A stretch of DNA of 9,771 bases, taken from an uncultured Oscillospiraceae bacterium (lineage in GTDB: Bacteria; Bacillota; Clostridia; Oscillospirales; Oscillospiraceae). A program made the position numbers and the translations under genes. Below the pieces are notes generated by a model. That model was not told the origin of the DNA. It ran no database searches and worked only from the letters and a program-made list of their open reading frames with translations. Shown one piece after another: positions 5,817 to 9,771 of the stretch. The stretch covers positions 1-9,771 of the forward strand of contig CAJTOE010000096.1 in assembly GCA_910577805.1 (NCBI GenBank), written 5' to 3'. Positions within the stretch are counted from its first letter, which is position 1, and the number at the start of each line of letters is the position of its first letter.

Positions 5817-6581
5817 ATGGATAAACGACGCGTACTCGTTGCGGACACTGGGGAGGAATACCGCAGGGAATTCGTCAAGGAGATCCACGAGGAACCGGAC
5901 ATCCAGGTGATGGGCCAGACCGGCAACGGCTTTGAGCTGATCGACCTGATCCAGCACCAGGAGCCAGACGTGGTGGTGATGGAAATGATCCTGGCCGGCA
6001 TCGACGGCGTGGAGGTCCTGGAGCGACTGGCCAGCCTGCCGCTGGAGCGCAAGCCGAGAGTCCTGGTGGTCACCAGCCTGACCACGGGGAACATGGCTGA
6101 TCTGGCGGTGTCCAGGGGAGCCAACCACTACATGACAAAGCCCTGCCGTCCGGCGACGGTGTGCGAACGAATCCGGCAGCTTTGCAACGCGGGCTGTCCG
6201 GAAGAAGAACCCAAACAACCCAAGCAAGACCTGGAATCCATTGTAACCAACATTTTGCTGGAAATCGGCGTGCCGCCTCATATCAGCGGCTACAGCTACC
6301 TGCGCGAGGCCATCATCCTGACGGTGAATGACGGGGAGATCATGCGGGCCGTCACCAAGGTCCTCTACCCTACGGTGGCCAAGCGCTGCCACTCCACCGC
6401 CCAGCGGGTGGAACGCTCCATCCGTCACGCCATCAAAACCGTCTGGGAACACGGCGACCCTGCCGCGCTGCAAAAATACTTCGGCCAGCCCGGCTCCTGC
6501 CAGCGCAAAAAGCCCACCAACTCCGAATTCATCGCCAGAATTGCAGACCGCTTGCAGCTTCGCCTGCGCATCAACATATAG
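5817..6581 (+). CDS. spo0A: Spo0A-family response regulator with altered phosphorylation site
   Basis: The 254-residue protein joins a receiver domain (about 1-122), an acidic Gln/Lys linker (about 128-140) and the Spo0A DNA-binding domain (about 141-250). The output domain is well conserved: EIGVPPHISGYSYLREAI, VTKVLYPTVAK, STAQRVERSIRHAIK (helix-turn-helix region) and KPTNSEFIARIADRL. Spo0A is the master regulator of entry into sporulation and binds TGTCGAA boxes when phosphorylated on Asp56. Here the acidic pocket reads VADT (Asp10, Thr11; normally two Asp) and the phosphosite reads VVVMEMIL, with Glu56 in place of Asp56. The switch Thr86 and Lys108 remain. Such a receiver probably cannot be phosphorylated normally, and glutamate may mimic the active form. 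I chose ATG 5817 because AAAGGGGG ends six bases before it; the ATG at 5811 directly abuts that site. It is not beside spoIVB, the usual neighbour, so it may be a paralogue. Confidence 0.9.
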   Translation: MDKRRVLVADTGEEYRREFVKEIHEEPDIQVMGQTGNGFELIDLIQHQEPDVVVMEMILAGIDGVEVLERLASLPLERKPRVLVVTSLTTGNMADLAVSRGANHYMTKPCRPATVCERIRQLCNAGCPEEEPKQPKQDLESIVTNILLEIGVPPHISGYSYLREAIILTVNDGEIMRAVTKVLYPTVAKRCHSTAQRVERSIRHAIKTVWEHGDPAALQKYFGQPGSCQRKKPTNSEFIARIADRLQLRLRINI

Positions 6582-6587
6582 GGAGAG

Positions 6588-6624
6588 GCCCCCGGTCTGT
6601 GGACCGGGGGCGCGGCGTTTCTTA
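6588..6624 (+). terminator. Hairpin terminator between convergent genes
   Basis: GCCCCCGGTC (6588-6597) and GACCGGGGGC (6602-6611) form a perfect 10-bp stem with a TGTG loop, six bases after the Spo0A-family stop. A short T-containing tract (TTTCTT) follows after six bases. On the minus strand no T-run follows, so it may only partly end the opposite operon, whose last gene stops at 6622. Confidence 0.75.
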
Positions 6625-7794
6625 TACCTTCTGTGCGGCCTGTTCGGTTTTGCTCCCCTCCTGGGGCAGCTGGTCTGTGGACTCCTGTCCGTTCTGCCCC
6701 TCCTCCGGGGGGACCTCCTCCTCCGGGTTCAAGGCCTGCTCCAGCCGGGCCAGGGTGCGGGCCAGCTCCCGCTGGGTCACCGGGGCTTCTTCATCCTCCG
6801 GAAGGCCCATCAGCTCCGCTTCCACCGCCCAGCTCAGGGCCGTCCGGGGACTCTCCCCCTCCGGCTCCGCCAGACGGTACAGGACCACCGCCAGATAGGA
6901 CTGGCTCACGGCCCCCTCCGGGTCGAACTTGCCCGTGCCTACCCCGGCCATCAGCTTCTGTTCCAAGGCCCAGGCCACGCCGGGCAGATAGTCGGCCCCC
7001 TGCTGCAAATCCTTATAGCTGTCGGGCAGCGGAGAGCGGGCATTGCCGCCGGTGAGCTGGTAGAGCTGGTCCGCCAGCTGGGCACGGGTGATGGGCTGGC
7101 TGCTGGTCTGCTCCATGTACTCATCAAAGGTCAGGCCGCTCTCCTTCACGGCCAGGGCCGTCTCCACCCCCACATACCGGTAGTGCCAAGGCTCAAAGCA
7201 GTAGCCGGTGACCTCCTCCTTACCCTCCGGGTAGCGCAGGATGAAGCCGTAGTCCCAGCAGTGCTCCACCAGCCAGCGGTAGGTATCCGTGCGCTCGAAG
7301 TGCGCCCGGAGGCTTGCGGTGTTGATGTCCGCCGCCAGGCCGGTCTGGTGCTCCGAGAAGCCGGGCCGGGCGGAAAAGGTGTCTGCGGTGGCCTCGCCGT
7401 ACTGGCGCTTATAGCTCTGATACAGGGTGGTCTGCTTGCTGTAGGACCGGTAGCCCGACACCACCCGCAGAGAAAATCCCTCCTTGGCGGCGGCCTTGGC
7501 CATCTCCACAAAGGCGCTTCCGGCCTCCGGGGTCATGGACAGCCCGCCGTATGCCGAAGGCAGGGCCTTGAGTTTGGGAACGAAATTTTTCGGGAGCTGG
7601 TTCCGCTTGTTCACCAGCACATCCAGGGCGCCTGGGTCCTGAATCTGGGCCGTCTCCTGCGCCGCCTCCTGGGTCTGCGTGGAGACAGGCTCCTGCCGGG
7701 GCGCGTCCGCCGCGTAGGCGGGGACCGCTGCCAGGATAAAAACCAAATACAGTGCCAAAGCGCGGCCAGCCGCGCCCAAACGATGCTTTGTCAT
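6622..7794 (-). CDS. Exported VanY-type D-Ala-D-Ala carboxypeptidase with SLH-like repeats
   Basis: The 390-residue protein begins with a signal peptide (hydrophobic core about 11-24, cleavage near AYA-AD, 26-30) and a Gln/Glu-rich linker. The catalytic domain (about 65-215) is of the M15B (VanY/LdcB) family: SGYRSYSKQ (113-121), PGFSEHQTGLAADI (144-157) with zinc ligands His149 and Asp156, and EPWHYRYVG (201-209) with Glu201 and ligand His204. These enzymes trim the terminal D-Ala from peptidoglycan stem peptides outside the membrane. The C-terminal third has S-layer-homology-like units: ITRAQLADQLYQLTG (235-249), then DL...GVAWALEQKLMAGVGTGKFDPEGAVSQ and another unit at about 315-352, which probably hold it to the wall. 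It ends in an acidic Pro/Gln/Glu tail. AAAAGGAG lies seven bases before the ATG. It is the last gene of the operon, 28 bases after the amidotransferase gene. Confidence 0.92.
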   Translation of the reverse strand: MTKHRLGAAGRALALYLVFILAAVPAYAADAPRQEPVSTQTQEAAQETAQIQDPGALDVLVNKRNQLPKNFVPKLKALPSAYGGLSMTPEAGSAFVEMAKAAAKEGFSLRVVSGYRSYSKQTTLYQSYKRQYGEATADTFSARPGFSEHQTGLAADINTASLRAHFERTDTYRWLVEHCWDYGFILRYPEGKEEVTGYCFEPWHYRYVGVETALAVKESGLTFDEYMEQTSSQPITRAQLADQLYQLTGGNARSPLPDSYKDLQQGADYLPGVAWALEQKLMAGVGTGKFDPEGAVSQSYLAVVLYRLAEPEGESPRTALSWAVEAELMGLPEDEEAPVTQRELARTLARLEQALNPEEEVPPEEGQNGQESTDQLPQEGSKTEQAAQKV

Positions 7795-7822
7795 TCGCTG
7801 CTCCTTTTCTTCTGATTTTGAT

Positions 7823-8467
7823 TCATTTCATGTAATCCATCCAAAGGGTAAAAATACGGGACCCGTCTCCGGTCCGGGCGGGGTCCATGCGCTCCGGGTG
7901 GAACTGCACCCCGAATACCGGCTTGTCCCGCAGCTCCAGAGCCTCCAAAACGCCCTCTGCGGCCCAGGCGCTGGGGACAAGGCCCTCCCCCAGCCGGTCC
8001 ACCGCCTGGTGGTGCCAGCTGTTGACGGTGAGGGACGCTCCGTAGAGCTTTTCCAAAAAACCGCCCGGCGCAAGGGAAATCGGGTGTATCCGGTCCTGGT
8101 CCCCCTGGCCCAGATGCCTCTGGGTCTGGGCCGGAGGCAGGTCCTGGATCAGCGTCCCGCCCAGGGCCACATTGAGGACCTGCATCCCCCGGCAGATGCC
8201 CAGAATGGGTTTTCCGGCCCGGAGATAGTACCGCACCAGCGCCAGCTCCGCCCGGTCCTGGACCGGGTCCGGCGGGTGGGACCCCCGGTCCTCCTGGCCG
8301 AACAGGGCGGGGTCCAGGTCGCCGCCGCCGCACAGCAGCAGGCCCGCGCAGCCTGGGTCCGGCGCCGGACTGTAGGCCGCGCACGGCTCGCCCCCCGCCC
8401 GGAGGACCGCGCTGCAGTACCTCTCCATCCGGCCCTCCAGGCCGGAAATTTGTATCCGGGGCTTCAC
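7823..8467 (-). CDS. Class I glutamine amidotransferase, peptidase C26 (gamma-Glu-GABA hydrolase-like)
   Basis: This 214-residue protein has the C26 fold marks: CGGGDLDPALFGQE (46-59), the nucleophile elbow GICRGMQVLNVALGG (90-104) with Cys92, VNSWHHQAV (148-156), and FGVQFHPE (185-192) with catalytic His190 and Glu192. The family cleaves gamma-glutamyl amide bonds; PuuD cleaves gamma-glutamyl-GABA in putrescine breakdown, but no other putrescine genes are seen here, so the substrate is open. It is shorter than PuuD (about 250 residues) because the N-terminus is trimmed to KPRIQISGLEG. The start is a GTG that overlaps the stop of the kinase-like gene as GTGA, so translation is probably coupled. 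It sits between a nucleotide kinase-like gene and a wall carboxypeptidase; a role in gamma-glutamyl wall peptides would be speculation. Confidence 0.87.
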   Translation of the reverse strand: MKPRIQISGLEGRMERYCSAVLRAGGEPCAAYSPAPDPGCAGLLLCGGGDLDPALFGQEDRGSHPPDPVQDRAELALVRYYLRAGKPILGICRGMQVLNVALGGTLIQDLPPAQTQRHLGQGDQDRIHPISLAPGGFLEKLYGASLTVNSWHHQAVDRLGEGLVPSAWAAEGVLEALELRDKPVFGVQFHPERMDPARTGDGSRIFTLWMDYMK

Positions 8468-9093
8468 GGCTCGTCCACGCCCCGCTGCCGGTTCTCCACC
8501 AGACTGGCAATGAGCTGCACCGCTCCGTCGATGCCGGTCAGGGAGGAATTGAGGGTCAGGTCATAGCGGCGCATTTCGCCCCAGGTGTGGCCGGTGTAGT
8601 AGTTATAGTAGTTGGCCCGGCCCCGGTCCATGCCGGACACCCGCTGCTCCAGGCCGGTGGGAGGGATGTGGTACTCCTCCACACAGCGCTTGACCCGCTG
8701 CTCCAGGGGGGCGTGGACAAAGACCTTCAGGCACTCCGGCCGGTCCCCCAAAATGTAGTCGCTGCACCGGCCCACGATGACGCAGGGGCCCTCGTCGGCC
8801 AGCTCCCGAATGACCTCCGCCTGGGCGAAGAAGGCCTGATGGCTCACCGGCACCCCCTGGTGGGTAAAGGCGGGGGCGCCGATGCCGATGGGCGCGATGG
8901 ACAGGTGGAACCGGCTCCGGGCCCGCTCCTCCGCCCTGGCGATGAAGTCCGGAGAGAGTCCGCTCTTCTCCGAGGTCTTTTGAATAATGGTACGGTCATA
9001 GCACGGGATGCCCAGCTTTGCGGCCAGCTGCTTGCCGATGACCCGGCCGCCGCTGCCAAATTCCCGGCTGACGGAAATCACATAGCTGCTCAT
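8464..9093 (-). CDS. Cytidylate kinase-like family protein
   Basis: This 209-residue protein belongs to the cytidylate kinase-like group (AAK6/CMK2-like P-loop proteins common in Clostridia). Marks are ISVSREFGSGGRVIGKQLA (6-24), a P-loop variant with Gly-Gly-Arg in place of the usual Gly-Lys-Ser/Thr; YDRTII (32-37); CVIVGRCSDYIL (104-115); and a C-terminal RANYYNYYTG...WG....YDLTLNSS (159-184), typical of the group. True CMP kinases phosphorylate CMP or dCMP; the substrate of this branch is not well established. A good ribosome site (AGGAG, seven bases before ATG) and a strong promoter make it the first gene of a three-gene operon with the amidotransferase and the VanY-type enzyme. Confidence 0.9.
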   Translation of the reverse strand: MSSYVISVSREFGSGGRVIGKQLAAKLGIPCYDRTIIQKTSEKSGLSPDFIARAEERARSRFHLSIAPIGIGAPAFTHQGVPVSHQAFFAQAEVIRELADEGPCVIVGRCSDYILGDRPECLKVFVHAPLEQRVKRCVEEYHIPPTGLEQRVSGMDRGRANYYNYYTGHTWGEMRRYDLTLNSSLTGIDGAVQLIASLVENRQRGVDEP

Positions 9094-9125
9094 GAAATCA
9101 CTCCTGCCTTGGTTAGGTTACCTCC

Positions 9126-9154
9126 ATTATAGCGTTTTTCCGGGCAAATGACAA
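9126..9154 (-). promoter_or_regulatory. Strong sigma-A-type promoter of the kinase-amidotransferase-VanY operon
   Basis: On the minus strand TTGTCA (9149-9154) lies 17 bases before a perfect TATAAT (9126-9131). Transcription would start near 9119, about 26 bases before the ATG at 9093. Confidence 0.75.
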
Positions 9155-9185
9155 CGAAAATCTGGGGCAGGGGTGAAATTATTTG

Positions 9186-9771
9186 TTACTCCGCCAAAAC
9201 CATGCGGACCCGGCCGCCCTCGGCGGGGGATTTATCATACCAGAAGGTCAGCTTATAGCCCTCCTCCTGGACGCGGGCCAGGGTGGACTGGATATACCGG
9301 CCGTCCAGGTGCTCGTAGACGATCACGTTTTCGGCAATCAGATAGGTCTCGTTGCCGTAGGTGATGGCGGTGTTGTCCACGACCTTCGCCCCAGCGGGGA
9401 CCTTTTTCAGCAGGCAGAAGTCCTTCGGCTCAGTGGCGGTGCCCTTGAGGTAGAAGGGGCCGGTGCGCTCCACGGGGAACTTTTTGTTCTGGGAGACATA
9501 GCGCACATACTGGCCGTCCAGGAACATGGTGTAGTTGACCAGAATGGTCAAACCGTCGCTCTGGTCGTTGATGTCGGTCAGGATGCCGTACTGGTACGCG
9601 TCGCCGGTGGCCTCCTTGAGGACCATGCGGTCAATGCGGCCCTGGCCGTCCAGGGTGTAGTAGTAGACCATGCCGTCGGTCAGGTTCATGCTGGCCAGAC
9701 GGTCGGGGTAGATTTTGACGGCCTTCCCCTCGTAGGTGTCCAGAATCTCCACATCCGGGGCAAATTCCCGG
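9186..9771 (-). CDS. C-terminal part of a secreted, beta-rich hypothetical protein (runs off right edge)
   Basis: The frame is open to the right edge (the first visible residues read REFAPDVEILDTYEGKAVKIYP), so the N-terminus lies outside the window; a GTG codon at 9752 is inside the protein, not its start. About 195 residues are visible. They hold short beta-like segments with Tyr/Asp/Gly turns, such as MVYYYTLDGQGRIDRMVLKEATGDAYQYGILTDI, ITYGNETYLIAENVIVYEHLDGRYIQ and YKLTFWYDKSPAEGGRVRMVLAE. Segments like these occur at the C-terminal end of large surface proteins with SLH domains in Oscillospiraceae; this is recalled, not tested. No enzyme motif is visible. Its stop lies 32 bases before the -35 box of the next operon, with no clear terminator hairpin between. 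Confidence 0.75.
   Translation of the reverse strand, partial: REFAPDVEILDTYEGKAVKIYPDRLASMNLTDGMVYYYTLDGQGRIDRMVLKEATGDAYQYGILTDINDQSDGLTILVNYTMFLDGQYVRYVSQNKKFPVERTGPFYLKGTATEPKDFCLLKKVPAGAKVVDNTAITYGNETYLIAENVIVYEHLDGRYIQSTLARVQEEGYKLTFWYDKSPAEGGRVRMVLAE

Noticed and set aside
6328..7815. Long open frame of 495 codons on the plus strand.
   Set aside because: It overlaps the Spo0A output domain and runs antisense to the VanY gene; the product is Leu/Gly/Arg-rich low-complexity sequence typical of shadow frames in G+C-rich DNA.

Overview
The window looks like chromosome of an anaerobic, endospore-lineage Firmicute, most likely of the Oscillospiraceae (Flavonifractor / Pseudoflavonifractor / Lawsonibacter-like). 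This rests on a Spo0A-family regulator, a UvrX-YolD translesion pair, a DivIVA-like protein, a VanY/SLH cell-wall enzyme, and G+C-rich coding with AGGAGG-type ribosome sites. There is no rRNA, tRNA, CRISPR array or transposase, and no gene-free stretch over 300 bases. The taxonomic call is inference.

Left part (1-2700), all on the minus strand and visibly less G+C-rich than the rest. It starts with a secreted lipoprotein-like gene that runs off the left edge; its signal peptide sits in a different frame from its body. Then comes a two-gene operon read as Y-family polymerase (UvrX type) followed by YolD, joined by an ATGA overlap.

Middle part (2740-6620), plus strand. An ECF sigma factor overlaps a one-pass membrane protein that is probably its anti-sigma factor. 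Next is a DivIVA-like coiled-coil protein closed by a strong terminator. Two overlapping half-length TSUP (TauE/SafE) transporter genes start immediately after that terminator. Then comes a Spo0A-family regulator with its own promoter, preceded by paired, oppositely oriented Spo0A boxes. A hairpin terminator separates it from the convergent genes to the right.

Right part (6622-9154), a minus-strand operon from one strong promoter: cytidylate kinase-like protein, class I glutamine amidotransferase (C26, PuuD-like), and an exported VanY-type carboxypeptidase with SLH-like repeats. At the right edge is the C-terminal part of a further minus-strand protein.

The most notable observation is the Spo0A-family gene. 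Its output domain is well conserved, but the phosphoacceptor aspartate is glutamate (E56, aligned with B. subtilis D56) and the second acidic-pocket residue is Thr. Its upstream region carries a perfect 10-bp inverted repeat made of two Spo0A boxes, which suggests autoregulation by a regulator that may not need phosphorylation.
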